NCBI RefSeq assembly: GCF_020905335.1
Contig: NZ_JAJJMN010000001.1
Location: 1,674,001 to 1,738,000, forward strand
DNA from: Flavobacterium lipolyticum
GTDB taxonomy: Bacteria > Bacteroidota > Bacteroidia > Flavobacteriales > Flavobacteriaceae
Reading direction: 5' to 3'
Length of the DNA stretch: 64,000 nt
Shown: piece after piece, positions 17,156 to 25,733 of the stretch
Layout of the letters: the number at the start of each line of letters is the position of its first letter
Numbering within the stretch: the first letter of the stretch is position 1
Made by a program: the position numbers and the translations under genes
The notes under the pieces: generated by a model
Databases searched by the model: none
What the model saw: only the letters and a program-made list of their open reading frames with translations
Told to the model about the DNA's origin: nothing

Positions 17156-18193
17156 TTAAGGAGCCGGATCAGGAATTATGGCCTGGACAGCATTAATTTC
17201 GGCTATAATTTCTTCTGACAGCACTACATCAATGGTATCGATATTTTCCTTTAGCTGCTCCATAGTCGTGGCACCAATAATAGCACTTGTTAAAAATGGT
17301 TGCTGCAACACAAATCCCATTGCTAATTCAGTTAAGGTTAAACCATGTTTAATCGCGATTTCCTGATATAACTTTGTGGCCTGTGTACTTTGTGCACTGT
17401 TGTAACGTGTATATTGCGGAAAAAGATTGATTCTGGCATTTGGATGCGCTTCTCCGGTTAAAAATTTACCCGTCAAAACTCCAAAAGCCAAAGGAGAATA
17501 AGCCAACAAGCCCACATTTTCATACTTTGAAACTTCGGCAGAACCTACTTCAAAAAGACGATTCAGCAAACTGTACGGATTCTGAACTGTTTTAATCCTT
17601 GGAAGGTTCTGGTATTTGCTTTCTTCTAAAAAGCGCATCATTCCCCAGGCGTTTTCATTCGAAACTCCAATATGTTTTATTTTACCTTCTTTAATTAAGC
17701 CATCAAATGTTTCTAGTACTTCTCTGAAGTTATCTTCCCAAACATCATCGTGACCGTTAAAAGCGCGCTGTCCAAAACAATTGGTTTTTCGCTCTGGCCA
17801 ATGCAGCTGATACAAATCGATATAATCGGTTTGCAGACGTCTTAAACTGTTCTCTAAAGCATATTTGATGCTCGCTGGTGAGAAATCACCTTTTTCACGC
17901 ATGTATGTGAACGCAGGATTCGGGCCAGCTATTTTAGTAGCCAATACCACTTTGTCACGATTTCCCGATTTCTTGAACCAGGTTCCTATAATTTTCTCTG
18001 TACTTCCGTAAGTTTCTTCACGTGCTGGAACGGAATACATTTCGGCTGTATCAAAAAAATTAACGCCTCTCTCCAATGCGTAATCCATTTGCTGATGCCC
18101 TTCGGCTTCTGTATTCTGTTGCCCGAAAGTCATCGTTCCGAGATTGATTTTACTAACTTTTATGTCGGTATGGGGTAAAGTGGTGTATTTCAT
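17156..18193 (-). CDS. aldo/keto reductase (Tas-like)
   Basis: NAD(P)H-dependent cytoplasmic oxidoreductase of 345 residues. Family features are GTMTFGQQN near the start, the active-site region NFFDTAEMYSVPAREETYGS (Asp and Tyr), the Lys in VVLATKIAGPNP and the His in DLYQLHWPERKT, completing the tetrad. IGVSNENAWGM and the cofactor region LAYSPLAFGVLTGKFLTG follow, then SAIIGATTMEQLKEN. The overall pattern is closest to E. coli Tas, but the substrate cannot be assigned. The gene is monocistronic, ending at the nested inverted repeat. A CAAAGATA sequence (18260-18267, TATCTTTG on the minus strand) is a plausible -7 box. Confidence 0.9.
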   Translation of the reverse strand: MKYTTLPHTDIKVSKINLGTMTFGQQNTEAEGHQQMDYALERGVNFFDTAEMYSVPAREETYGSTEKIIGTWFKKSGNRDKVVLATKIAGPNPAFTYMREKGDFSPASIKYALENSLRRLQTDYIDLYQLHWPERKTNCFGQRAFNGHDDVWEDNFREVLETFDGLIKEGKIKHIGVSNENAWGMMRFLEESKYQNLPRIKTVQNPYSLLNRLFEVGSAEVSKYENVGLLAYSPLAFGVLTGKFLTGEAHPNARINLFPQYTRYNSAQSTQATKLYQEIAIKHGLTLTELAMGFVLQQPFLTSAIIGATTMEQLKENIDTIDVVLSEEIIAEINAVQAIIPDPAP

Positions 18194-18259
18194 ATTTTTT
18201 AAGTTGCTAAGTCCCTAAGGAGCTAAGGTTCTAAGTTTTTCTTTAAAATTCTAATAATT

Positions 18260-18267
18260 CAAAGATA
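18260..18267 (-). promoter_or_regulatory. -7 box of the aldo/keto reductase gene
   Basis: The minus strand reads TATCTTTG, matching TAnnTTTG, about 70 bases before the start at 18193. The intervening leader holds imperfect GCTAAGT/CTAAGG words of the phrase-like repeat type. Confidence 0.4.
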
Positions 18268-18379
18268 CGATGCTATTTCTCAAATAGAAATTTGACAAAA
18301 GTTAAAAAAATTACAAGATTTTTTCCAAAACTTCTGAAATATTAAATTGGGGGATTATAAGTTCTTACCCTTCTAACTA

Positions 18380-18412
18380 AAAAAAGGTCCAAAGCAAAAC
18401 TTTGAACCTTTT
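18380..18412 (-). terminator. terminator of the OmpA-family gene
   Basis: Arms AAAAGGTCCAAAG and CTTTGAACCTTTT pair with one G-U around a 5-base loop. On the minus strand the hairpin follows the ompA-like gene and ends in a T run. Confidence 0.7.
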
Positions 18413-18454
18413 CCTAAAAACCTTAGAAGCTTAACTCCTTAAAACCTTAGCACC

Positions 18455-19399
18455 TTAATTTATACTATTAAGCATTTCCGCAATCTCGTCTAATCTTGGT
18501 GTTAAAATGATCTCGATACGGCGGTTTTTTGCTTTTCCTTCCGGAGTAGCATTGCTTGCCAGCGGAGAAAATTCGCTACGACCCGCTGCCGTTAATTTTT
18601 GCTTATTGATTTTAGTATTTTCGCTTAAAATATTTACAATGGCGGTGGCTCTTTTGGTAGACAAATCCCAGTTGTTGGCAATCGGTCCTGAACCTGCGTA
18701 CGGATCATCATCGGTATGCCCTTCAATTAGAACCGAAAGATCCGGATTATCGCCCAAAACTTTTCCAAGTTCCACTACAGCTTTTCTACCTTCGGTACCA
18801 ACGGCCCAGCTTCCTGAATTAAAAAGCAGTTTGTTTTCCATCGAAACATATACTTTTCCGTTTTTCTGTTCTACCGTCAGCCCTTTTCCTTCAAAACCGT
18901 TTAATGCTTTAGACAGCGTCTCTTTCAATTTACGCATTGCCTCTTCTTTTGCGGCAATCATCGCTTCGAGTTCGTTCAGACGATTTGCTGTTTTATCTAA
19001 ACGAGCCTGTTCATCAGCCAATTTTTTAGATTTCGCTTCCAGTTGTGCCAAAAGTTCACGGTTTTTAGCCATATTACTTTCTAAAGCATCGTTGCTGTTT
19101 TTCTCTAACGCATTGTAAGAGTCCTGAAGTACTTTGTATTTTTTCTGTTGAGCAGCCAGATCTGCTTTTTGTTTTTCAAGATCCGCTTTAGTTGCATTTA
19201 AATCTTTTGTTAAAGCGTCACGATCCAGTTCTAACTGATTTTTTGATTTCTGTAAACTCTCGTTTTCATCAGCAATTGCACGGTTTTCTTTTTTCAGATC
19301 TGAATATTTGGTTTCAAGATCGTTGTAAATTTTCTTGGATACGCATGAGGTCATAGTCATTGCTACAACCAATAATCCGACAGAGGCCTTTTTAATCAT
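18455..19399 (-). CDS. OmpA-family lipoprotein with coiled coil
   Basis: A 314-residue envelope protein. The lipoprotein signal ends at MTMTSC (Cys about residue 19). A long Lys/Glu/Leu coiled coil spans about residues 25-165, giving reach across the periplasm. The C-terminal OmpA domain from about 185 has FNSGSWAVGTEGR, VLIEGHTDDDPY, NWDLSTKRATAIVNIL and GRSEFSPLASN, ending KNRRIEIILTP. This domain binds peptidoglycan non-covalently, so the protein probably tethers the outer membrane to the wall. The layout resembles Pal/YiaD-like proteins with a spacer. It is monocistronic with its own terminator. Confidence 0.88.
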   Translation of the reverse strand: MIKKASVGLLVVAMTMTSCVSKKIYNDLETKYSDLKKENRAIADENESLQKSKNQLELDRDALTKDLNATKADLEKQKADLAAQQKKYKVLQDSYNALEKNSNDALESNMAKNRELLAQLEAKSKKLADEQARLDKTANRLNELEAMIAAKEEAMRKLKETLSKALNGFEGKGLTVEQKNGKVYVSMENKLLFNSGSWAVGTEGRKAVVELGKVLGDNPDLSVLIEGHTDDDPYAGSGPIANNWDLSTKRATAIVNILSENTKINKQKLTAAGRSEFSPLASNATPEGKAKNRRIEIILTPRLDEIAEMLNSIN

Positions 19400-19513
19400 T
19401 TTTTGTTTTATTTGGAGGGTATTAATAATCGTATAATGTCAAAACTCAATACCAATGACAGCGTCAATGTTTAAATTTAAACTGCAATTCATTCAACAAT
19501 AACAATACCACTT

Positions 19514-20275
19514 TTACTCGATTTCGACTAAAACAGGACAATGGTCTGAATGAACGGCATCCGGAAGAATTACGGCTCTTTTTAACCTATGCTCCATAAC
19601 ATTACTCACCAGATTGTAATCGATACGCCAGCCTTTGTTGTTTCCTCGGGCTCCTGCACGGTAACTCCACCAGGAATAATGATGCGGTTCTTTATTAAAA
19701 TGACGGAAACTGTCGATAAAACCTGATTTCATAAATCCGTCAAGCCAGGCACGTTCTGCTGGTAAAAATCCTGAAACCGTTTTATTTCGAACCGGATCGT
19801 GAATATCAATCGCTTCATGGCAAATGTTGTAATCCCCACAAATAATCAGATTCGGAATCGTCAATTTTAATTCGTTAATATAAGTTTGAAAATCGTCCAT
19901 AAACATAAATTTATGATCCAGTCTTTCAATATTAGTTCCTGAAGGCAGGTACAAACTCATTACAGAGCAATCGTCAAAATCGGCACGAAGGTTACGCCCT
20001 TCAAAATCCATATGCTGAATTCCGGTTCCGTACACCACATTATTGGGTTTTGTTTTAGATAAGATAGCAACACCACTATATCCTTTTTTTGTTGCCGGAT
20101 AATAATATTGATAGGGATAACCTGCTGCGGTAATCTCCTCAACCGGAATCTGTTCTTCAGTAGCTTTTATTTCCTGAAGACAAATCACATCTGGATTAGC
20201 TTGTTGTAGCCATTCAATAAAACCTTTGGTTATTGCAGCACGTATTCCATTTACATTATAAGAAATAATTTTCAT
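19514..20275 (-). CDS. xth: exodeoxyribonuclease III
   Basis: AP endonuclease/3'-5' exonuclease of base-excision repair. Motifs are KIISYNVNGIRAA at the start, CLQEIKATE (metal-binding Glu), SLYLPSG, ICGDYNICHEAIDIHDP (catalytic Asp and Asn), then RIDYNLVSNVM and the terminal SDHCPVLVEIE with the catalytic Asp-His pair. From the ATG at 20275 the product has 253 residues, the normal size. A longer reading from 20326 would add a 17-residue non-conserved extension and overlap a -7 promoter box, so it is rejected. The gene is divergent from olsF, and the two share a short promoter region. Confidence 0.94.
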   Translation of the reverse strand: MKIISYNVNGIRAAITKGFIEWLQQANPDVICLQEIKATEEQIPVEEITAAGYPYQYYYPATKKGYSGVAILSKTKPNNVVYGTGIQHMDFEGRNLRADFDDCSVMSLYLPSGTNIERLDHKFMFMDDFQTYINELKLTIPNLIICGDYNICHEAIDIHDPVRNKTVSGFLPAERAWLDGFMKSGFIDSFRHFNKEPHHYSWWSYRAGARGNNKGWRIDYNLVSNVMEHRLKRAVILPDAVHSDHCPVLVEIE

Positions 20276-20295
20276 CAGTGTTTTTTTTAGGATTT

Positions 20296-20303
20296 CAAAT
20301 GTA
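20296..20303 (-). promoter_or_regulatory. -7 box of xth
   Basis: The minus strand reads TACATTTG, matching TAnnTTTG, 20 bases before the preferred ATG at 20275. Confidence 0.45.
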
Positions 20304-20355
20304 ATAAAAAAGTGGAAAGTTTGCATTTGAAACAGCGAAAAGTAGAGTTTTTTGT

Positions 20356-20363
20356 TATCTTTG
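20356..20363 (+). promoter_or_regulatory. -7 box of olsF
   Basis: TATCTTTG matches TAnnTTTG about 30 bases before the olsF ATG. A TTTG lies 26 bases upstream, a little beyond the usual spacing. Confidence 0.45.
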
Positions 20364-20394
20364 TTCGCTGCTCTTAATAAATTAAAAATAGTAC

Positions 20395-22197
20395 ATGGGT
20401 TTAGTTACCGCGAAAGAAGTTGCAAAAGCGATAAATGTTGATAAGTACGGAGTTTTGGGTACTTTTTCGGGCTGGCTTCTTATGAAAGTCCTTAAAATAT
20501 CTACTCTTAATAAAATTTACGATCATAATAAACATTTAGAGGATGTTGCATTTCTAAACGGGATTTTGGATGAGATGGAAATCAAATTTGAAATTCCCGA
20601 AGAAGATTTAAAACGTTTACCGAAAGATGGTGCTTATATTACCATTTCAAATCACCCTCTTGGGGGAATTGATGGTATTTTACTTTTAAAATTAATGCTT
20701 GAAAGAGAACCTAATTTTAAAATCATTGCCAACTTTTTACTACATAGAATTGTTCCGTTAAAAAAATACATCATGCCTGTCAATCCTTTTGAAAATCATA
20801 AGGATGCCAAATCAAGTGTGGTGGGTATTAAAGAAACTTTACGCCATTTAAGTGACGGAAAACCGTTGGGAATTTTCCCTGCAGGGGAAGTTTCGACTTA
20901 CAAGGATGGAAAATTAGTCGTGGATAAACCATGGGAAGAAGGCGCTTTGAAGTTAATCCGAAAAGCCAAAGTTCCGGTAATCCCTATTTACTTCCATGCC
21001 AAAAACAGTAAGTTGTTTTATTGGCTTTCTAAGATTGACGATACTTTACGTACAGCAAAATTACCTTCGGAGCTGCTTACGCAAAAAGACCGTGTGATTA
21101 AAGTTCGTATCGGAAAACCAATCTCGGTGAACGAACAAAATGAAATCGAATCATTTGAAGAATATTCAGAATTTTTAAGAAAGAAAACCTATATGCTGGC
21201 CAATCCTTTTGAGAAAGACAGCAAATTATTAGACACCGCAAGCCTAAAGATTCCGAAAGCACCTAAAAAAATTGCAACTCCGGCAAATGAGTCAAAAATG
21301 ATTGACGAGGTTTGTGCGTTAAGAAACAGTGACTGCAGGCTGCTGCAGAGTAAAAACTACGAAGTATTTTTTGCGCGTGCAAAATCAATTCCGAATATCT
21401 TACACGAAATTGGTCGTTTACGTGAAATTACTTTCCGTGAAGTGGGCGAAGGAACTAACGAATCTATTGACTTAGACGAATACGACCAGTATTATCACCA
21501 TATGTTTTTGTGGGATGATGACACCAAAAAAATAGCTGGTGCTTATCGCATGGGATTAGGTTCTGAAATCTATCCAAAACATGGTATTGAAGGTTTTTAT
21601 CTGACTGATCTTTTCAGGTTCGAACCGGAATTGCATGATATGATGCACAAATCAATTGAAATGGGGCGTGCTTTTATCATCAAAGAATACCAGCAAAAAC
21701 CAATGCCTTTGTTCTTGTTGTGGAAAGGAATTATTCACACCACCTTACGTTATCCGGAACATAAATATTTGCTTGGTGGTGTAAGTATCAGCAATCAGTT
21801 TTCTGACTTCTCTAAATCGTTAATGATTGAGTTTATGAAGTCTAACTATTATGATCCGTATATCGCACAGTATATTCACCCGAAGAAAGCTTATAAAGTA
21901 AAACTTAAAGACGCTGATAAAGATTTTATCTTTGACGAAGCCGAGTCTGACTTGAACAAGTTTGACAAGATTATCGATGAACTGGAACCAGGAAATTTAC
22001 GTTTACCTGTTTTAATCAAGAAGTACATCAAGCAAAATGCCCGCGTAGTCGCTTTTAACGTCGATCCTTTGTTCAATAATGCCGTAGACGGTTTAATGTA
22101 TATCAGAATAGCAGATATTCCTGAAAGCACGATGAAACCAGTTATTGAAGAATTTCAAATAGAATTAGAACGCAAATTATCGGAGAAAGAAGATTAA
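20395..22197 (+). CDS. olsF: OlsF-type bifunctional acyltransferase for aminolipid (ornithine lipid) synthesis
   Basis: A 600-residue two-domain membrane-associated enzyme. The N-terminal PlsC-like O-acyltransferase has SNHPLGGIDG, giving H87-x5-D93, and the second block GIFPAGEVSTYKDGKL near 155-170. The C-terminal half from about 310 is an OlsB/GNAT-like N-acyltransferase (RLREITFREVGEG, DDDTKKIAGAYRMGLG). This order is that of OlsF, shown in Serratia and with a Flavobacterium johnsoniae homologue to form ornithine lipids in E. coli. Related Bacteroidota enzymes make glycine lipids, so the amino-acid head group here is not certain. These phosphorus-free lipids replace phospholipids, which is notable beside a locus with two GDPDs, though that link is inference. 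The gene is monocistronic with a strong terminator. Confidence 0.8.
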   Translation: MGLVTAKEVAKAINVDKYGVLGTFSGWLLMKVLKISTLNKIYDHNKHLEDVAFLNGILDEMEIKFEIPEEDLKRLPKDGAYITISNHPLGGIDGILLLKLMLEREPNFKIIANFLLHRIVPLKKYIMPVNPFENHKDAKSSVVGIKETLRHLSDGKPLGIFPAGEVSTYKDGKLVVDKPWEEGALKLIRKAKVPVIPIYFHAKNSKLFYWLSKIDDTLRTAKLPSELLTQKDRVIKVRIGKPISVNEQNEIESFEEYSEFLRKKTYMLANPFEKDSKLLDTASLKIPKAPKKIATPANESKMIDEVCALRNSDCRLLQSKNYEVFFARAKSIPNILHEIGRLREITFREVGEGTNESIDLDEYDQYYHHMFLWDDDTKKIAGAYRMGLGSEIYPKHGIEGFYLTDLFRFEPELHDMMHKSIEMGRAFIIKEYQQKPMPLFLLWKGIIHTTLRYPEHKYLLGGVSISNQFSDFSKSLMIEFMKSNYYDPYIAQYIHPKKAYKVKLKDADKDFIFDEAESDLNKFDKIIDELEPGNLRLPVLIKKYIKQNARVVAFNVDPLFNNAVDGLMYIRIADIPESTMKPVIEEFQIELERKLSEKED

Positions 22198-22214
22198 TTG
22201 CATCATCATACAAA

Positions 22215-22246
22215 CAAAAAATCCCATCGTAAAATGGGATTTTTTT
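22215..22246 (+). terminator. terminator after olsF
   Basis: Arms AAAAAATCCCAT and ATGGGATTTTTT form a 12-bp stem with a 7-base loop and T tail. It is also usable by the convergent TM2 gene ending at 22262. Confidence 0.85.
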
Positions 22247-22261
22247 ATGCTTTAAAACGAC

Positions 22262-22537
22262 TTAAAACCAGCCTTTTTGACCAACCTGATAGGTTTGATA
22301 AAATTCTTCGTCTGATCTGGTGAGATAAATTATTCCTTCGATCACACCTATTATACCACCTATTCCGAAAATAAATCCGAGAATAAGTTGAATAACCCCT
22401 TCTTTATTGTATCCTAAATAAAACTTATGAATACCCAGCGCACCTAATAAAATTGCCAGGATTCCTGCAACTACTTTTTTATTCTCCTCCCGATGAACCG
22501 GAGGATTATTCCAATGTTCTGTTTTACTGTTTTCCAT
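22262..22537 (-). CDS. TM2-domain membrane protein
   Basis: A 91-residue protein with two membrane helices. The TM2 signature is clear: VAGILAILLGALGIHKFYLG, then a Gly-rich second helix FIFGIGGIIGVIEGIIYL, ending in an Asp/Glu/Tyr-rich tail. TM2 proteins are small integral membrane proteins whose bacterial role is mostly unknown. The N-terminal 20 residues are soluble and polar. The gene lies downstream of DUF2752 and DUF4234 genes on the same strand with a 59-base gap, so the three may form one unit. Confidence 0.85.
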   Translation of the reverse strand: MENSKTEHWNNPPVHREENKKVVAGILAILLGALGIHKFYLGYNKEGVIQLILGFIFGIGGIIGVIEGIIYLTRSDEEFYQTYQVGQKGWF

Positions 22538-22596
22538 TTTTATAGTGTTTTTTTAGTTATTCTAAATTCAACTTTAAGCGGATGATATTCTTAGAC

Positions 22597-23070
22597 TTAA
22601 AACCAAATGGACTGATGTAAAATATCATCAAAAGAGCTTTCTCTGATAAAAAGAACCAAGCGTATCAAATGATAAAAGGCTAAAAAACAAGCCATATTGT
22701 AGGCTAATTTTCTATTGTACAGAAGTCCTGTAAAATATTCTTTTTTAGTAATAATTTCGGTGGTCAGTATAATGATGGTAAGCCAGCAAAATACAATTAC
22801 AAACGGCCCCAGAATATGGTAACTAAGCGACTTGTAGATATCGCCTTCATAAAAATAAACTAATGATTTAGTAATCCCGCAACCCGGACAAGGGAAACCG
22901 GTTACCATTTTAAAAGGACAAAACGACTGATCTGTCTCCAGATGGTCGTTATGGTTGTCGAGCATTAAAAAAAACGGAATTATCAGTGTAATTGCTGCAC
23001 CGATAATTCCGTAAATTTTACGTTTTATTCTACTATTATTTGTATAATCTGTTGATATCACCTTGTACAA
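22597..23070 (-). CDS. DUF2752 membrane protein
   Basis: A 157-residue integral membrane protein with the DUF2752 signature CPFKMVTGFPCPGCGITKS at about residues 50-68, whose cysteines suggest metal or redox chemistry. Three hydrophobic helices are seen (IIGAAITLIIPFFLM, a central IVFCWLTIIIL stretch, and LAYNMACFLAFYHLI). The apparent start is TTG at 23070, which overlaps the end of the upstream DUF4234 gene by 35 bases; GTG at 23061 is an alternative, and the next ATG is well inside the protein. Function is unknown. Confidence 0.75.
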   Translation of the reverse strand: MYKVISTDYTNNSRIKRKIYGIIGAAITLIIPFFLMLDNHNDHLETDQSFCPFKMVTGFPCPGCGITKSLVYFYEGDIYKSLSYHILGPFVIVFCWLTIIILTTEIITKKEYFTGLLYNRKLAYNMACFLAFYHLIRLVLFIRESSFDDILHQSIWF

Positions 23071-23419
23071 TCATTGCTGCTGCCATAGGAAAAAAGAACC
23101 CTAAAACAATTAATAAAGTTGACTGGTCTTTTTGAAGCTCTCCAGTTCTTTGATACACTTTTGGCAACGCTTCTTTACCAGCTAAATAATAAAAATAAAT
23201 ATTTACCGGCATACAGCATCCTGCAAAGATTGCAACTGGCTGAGAGACAACCTCTTTTCCTGCTACGGCATTAAAAACCTCAGATACTTTAATATTCCAA
23301 TAAATCAAGTACAATCCGCAAGTTAAAAAACTAAAAAGCAACACCATTATTGGATCTACTTTGAATACCGGAATTTGGTCATTAAAATTATTTGACGTTT
23401 CTTTAAAATCGTTTTCCAT
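23036..23419 (-). CDS. DUF4234-like membrane protein
   Basis: A 127-residue small membrane protein with helices at about 25-45 (IMVLLFSFLTCGLYLIYWNI), 60-80 and 100-120. The CGLYLIYW segment is typical of DUF4234-like proteins. Cys-Cys-Met-Pro in the second helix is unusual. It is the first gene of a minus-strand run with DUF2752 and TM2 genes, overlapping the former. Such small membrane families often cluster in Bacteroidota, but no function is established; assignment to DUF4234 is by pattern only. Confidence 0.65.
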   Translation of the reverse strand: MENDFKETSNNFNDQIPVFKVDPIMVLLFSFLTCGLYLIYWNIKVSEVFNAVAGKEVVSQPVAIFAGCCMPVNIYFYYLAGKEALPKVYQRTGELQKDQSTLLIVLGFFFPMAAAMIVQGDINRLYK

Positions 23420-23599
23420 TTTTTACTAGTTAAAATTAATTGGTTATGTCCTACTCTTGGGATTTTCGGTTACTCCTTATTTAGAAACAATATTATTAAA
23501 AAATAATCTTAAAAACTAATTATAACCCAAAAACTCTACAGAAAAAACTCGTTATTTAATTGTAAAAAGGAAGCTGAATTTCAATCTCACCCTACAAGA

Positions 23600-24547
23600 C
23601 TATCTATTAAAGACCACTTTTATCTTATCGGCTATCACCTGAGCCAGTCGTTTATGACTTTCGAATGTCCAGCCGGCAATATGAGGCGTCAGTAAAACAT
23701 TTTTAGACTCCATTAAATATCGCAAGGCTTCCGGCGTACTTTCTTCCTGAAATAAGGTTTCGAAAGATAATTTCTCATACTCCAAAACATCCAGACCCGC
23801 GCCTAGAATCTTTTTAGTTTTCATCGCCTCTACTAAATCTGCTGTGACAATGTTTTTACCGCGTGAGGTATTTATAATCCAAAAGGGTTTTGAAAAAGCA
23901 TTTATAAAACTTTGATCCACCATTTTATCCGTCTCAGGAGTCCACGGGAGATGAAGACTCAGCACATCGCTTTTTTGCTGTAGCTCAGCTAATGACACCT
24001 GTCTCGCATTTTGATCTCCTACATTATCCAGAATATCGTAACACAACACTTCCGTTTCAAAGCCGCGAAGTTTTTTCGCAAATGCTTTTCCCATATTTCC
24101 GTAACCAATGATCCCCACTGTTTTACCATCCAATTCATGACCGCGGTTACTTTCCCGATTCCAATGTCCTGATTTCACTTCGGCATCTGCCTGATTGAGA
24201 TTATTAAACAAGGACAAAATCACTCCCAGCGAATGTTCTGCAACTGCATTACGATTTCCTTCCGGCGCGGCAATTAAATGAATTCCTTTTGTTTCGGCAT
24301 ACTCGCAGTCAATACTTTCCAGGCCAGCCCCTACACGAGCAATAAATTTTAAGTTACTTGCCTGATCTAAAAAGGTCTTGTCAATTTTAAAACGGCTTCG
24401 GATCACAATTCCGTTGTAGTTTGCAATTTTCGCTTCAATTTCTTCTTTTGAAGATTTAAAATCTGCATGGTTTTCAAAACCTGCATCTTCCAATTGTTGC
24501 CATAAAACCGGATGATTGCTATCAATATGAAGAATTTTTATACTCAT
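23600..24547 (-). CDS. D-2-hydroxyacid dehydrogenase (NAD-dependent)
   Basis: A 315-residue soluble enzyme of the D-isomer 2-hydroxyacid dehydrogenase family. The Rossmann motif is VGIIGYGNMGKAFAKKL near 145-160. The catalytic residues are the Arg in INTSRGKNIV, the Glu in GAGLDVLEYEK and the His in LLTPHIAGWTFE. The N-terminal substrate domain has GIVIRSRFKIDK and VGAGLESIDC. It resembles phosphoglycerate dehydrogenase-like and hydroxypyruvate reductase-like proteins without an ACT domain, so it need not be the serine pathway enzyme. No neighbouring serC is present. A minus-strand TATTTTTG (24567-24574) is a likely -7 box. Confidence 0.88.
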   Translation of the reverse strand: MSIKILHIDSNHPVLWQQLEDAGFENHADFKSSKEEIEAKIANYNGIVIRSRFKIDKTFLDQASNLKFIARVGAGLESIDCEYAETKGIHLIAAPEGNRNAVAEHSLGVILSLFNNLNQADAEVKSGHWNRESNRGHELDGKTVGIIGYGNMGKAFAKKLRGFETEVLCYDILDNVGDQNARQVSLAELQQKSDVLSLHLPWTPETDKMVDQSFINAFSKPFWIINTSRGKNIVTADLVEAMKTKKILGAGLDVLEYEKLSFETLFQEESTPEALRYLMESKNVLLTPHIAGWTFESHKRLAQVIADKIKVVFNR

Positions 24548-24880
24548 TGTACTCTATTTTATAAAACAAAAATACAGCTTATTCTTTATTTAAATTTCCC
24601 GTTTCAACTATTAGCTTCCGGAGTTCACAGAGATGTAAAGAAAAAAGGTCTTAAAAAAATGGACTGTAATAGCTTCCCGGTTTCCTGGCAAGAACATTAT
24701 CCCCTGAAGTTAAAACAGTTACAAATTAAAGTTCTCTATATCTTAACATTAACGAATTATTTAATTTCATATATTTATGCATAGATTTTTACTTCGGAGG
24801 ACAACTCGCCCCATTTTGCTACATCACATATTGAATTTTAAATTAAAGATTTTATTTTAATCAATTAAACAACAGTAATT
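24548..24880. other. 332-base intergenic region
   Basis: It lies between the divergent dehydrogenase and alpha/beta-hydrolase genes. Only the -7 box of the dehydrogenase (CAAAAATA at 24567-24574, TATTTTTG on the minus strand) was identified. No gene, repeat or hairpin was seen, and no plus-strand -7 box for the hydrolase gene. Confidence 0.5.
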
Positions 24881-25570
24881 ATGGCAACAAAAGATTTAAC
24901 CATTATTTTGGTTCACGGTGCTTGGGGAGATGGTTCACATTGGCAACATGTAATTCCGGGACTAGTAAAAGAAGGGTATAAAGTGCGAAGCGTTCAAAAC
25001 CCTTTGACTTCTTTACAAGATGACATCAATAAAACTCAGGATCTAATTGATGCTCAGGAAGGAAAAGTGCTTCTGGTAGGACATTCTTATGGAGGAGCAG
25101 TAATTTCGGGTGCCGGACATCATGATAAAGTGGTAGGCTTAGTTTACATTGCAGCATTTGCTCCTGATGCAGGAGATAGCCTGGGAGCTCTTTTAGGTCG
25201 TAGACCAGGATCGGGCGGAGCCAGTATTTATCCTGACCCAAAAGGTTTTCTATGGATTAAATATGACGAGTTTCATGACGCATTTGCTCAGGATTTAGAC
25301 CATAAAGAAACACTGGTCTTATCACTGGCCCAAAAACCGATACACGGACAATGTTTTGGAGACATCGCAGGTGAACCGGCATGGAAAAACAAACCAAGCT
25401 GGTATCAAATTTCCAACTTCGACAATATGATTCCACCGGAAACAGAAAAAGAAATGGCGGAGCGAATAAACCCCAAAAAAATCATTCGTCTCGATGCAGG
25501 ACATGCCTCTCTCGCATCACACCCCAAAGAAGTGACAGCCTTAATTTTAGAAGCAGCTGCTACATTCTAA
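24881..25570 (+). CDS. alpha/beta hydrolase (EstC/methylesterase-like)
   Basis: A 229-residue cytoplasmic hydrolase. The oxyanion-hole strand is IILVHGAWGDGSHWQHVIPG, the nucleophile elbow is VLLVGHSYGGAVIS (Ser in GHSYG, near residue 70), and the catalytic His is in RLDAGHASLASHP near the C-terminus. The short length, lid DSLGALLGRRPG and absent signal fit the family of small esterases related to plant methylesterases and bacterial EstC. The substrate is unknown. It stands alone, with a strong terminator 12 bases after the stop. Confidence 0.88.
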   Translation: MATKDLTIILVHGAWGDGSHWQHVIPGLVKEGYKVRSVQNPLTSLQDDINKTQDLIDAQEGKVLLVGHSYGGAVISGAGHHDKVVGLVYIAAFAPDAGDSLGALLGRRPGSGGASIYPDPKGFLWIKYDEFHDAFAQDLDHKETLVLSLAQKPIHGQCFGDIAGEPAWKNKPSWYQISNFDNMIPPETEKEMAERINPKKIIRLDAGHASLASHPKEVTALILEAAATF

Positions 25571-25581
25571 AAAACACTCCG

Positions 25582-25608
25582 AACCGCTAACTATTAGCGG
25601 TTTTTTTT
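25582..25608 (+). terminator. terminator after the alpha/beta hydrolase gene
   Basis: Arms AACCGCTA and TAGCGGTT pair over 8 bp with a 5-base loop, followed by a T run of 8. Confidence 0.85.
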
Positions 25609-25673
25609 ATTTAATACCGCAACCGCATCCCGCAACGCGATACACCTGAATTTTTTATTCGTTCATTTTTTTT

Positions 25674-25681
25674 TAACTTTG
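25674..25681 (+). promoter_or_regulatory. -7 box of nhaA
   Basis: TAACTTTG matches TAnnTTTG, about 50 bases before the nhaA ATG. Confidence 0.5.
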
Positions 25682-25733
25682 AAAATATATGCCTCCAAAA
25701 AATCCCTTCTAAATTCACTGAACTTTTATAAAA

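Noticed and set aside
24512..24784. 90-codon plus-strand ORF
   Set aside because: It overlaps the start of the dehydrogenase gene on the other strand, has no recognisable features, and its codons fit AT-rich spacer.
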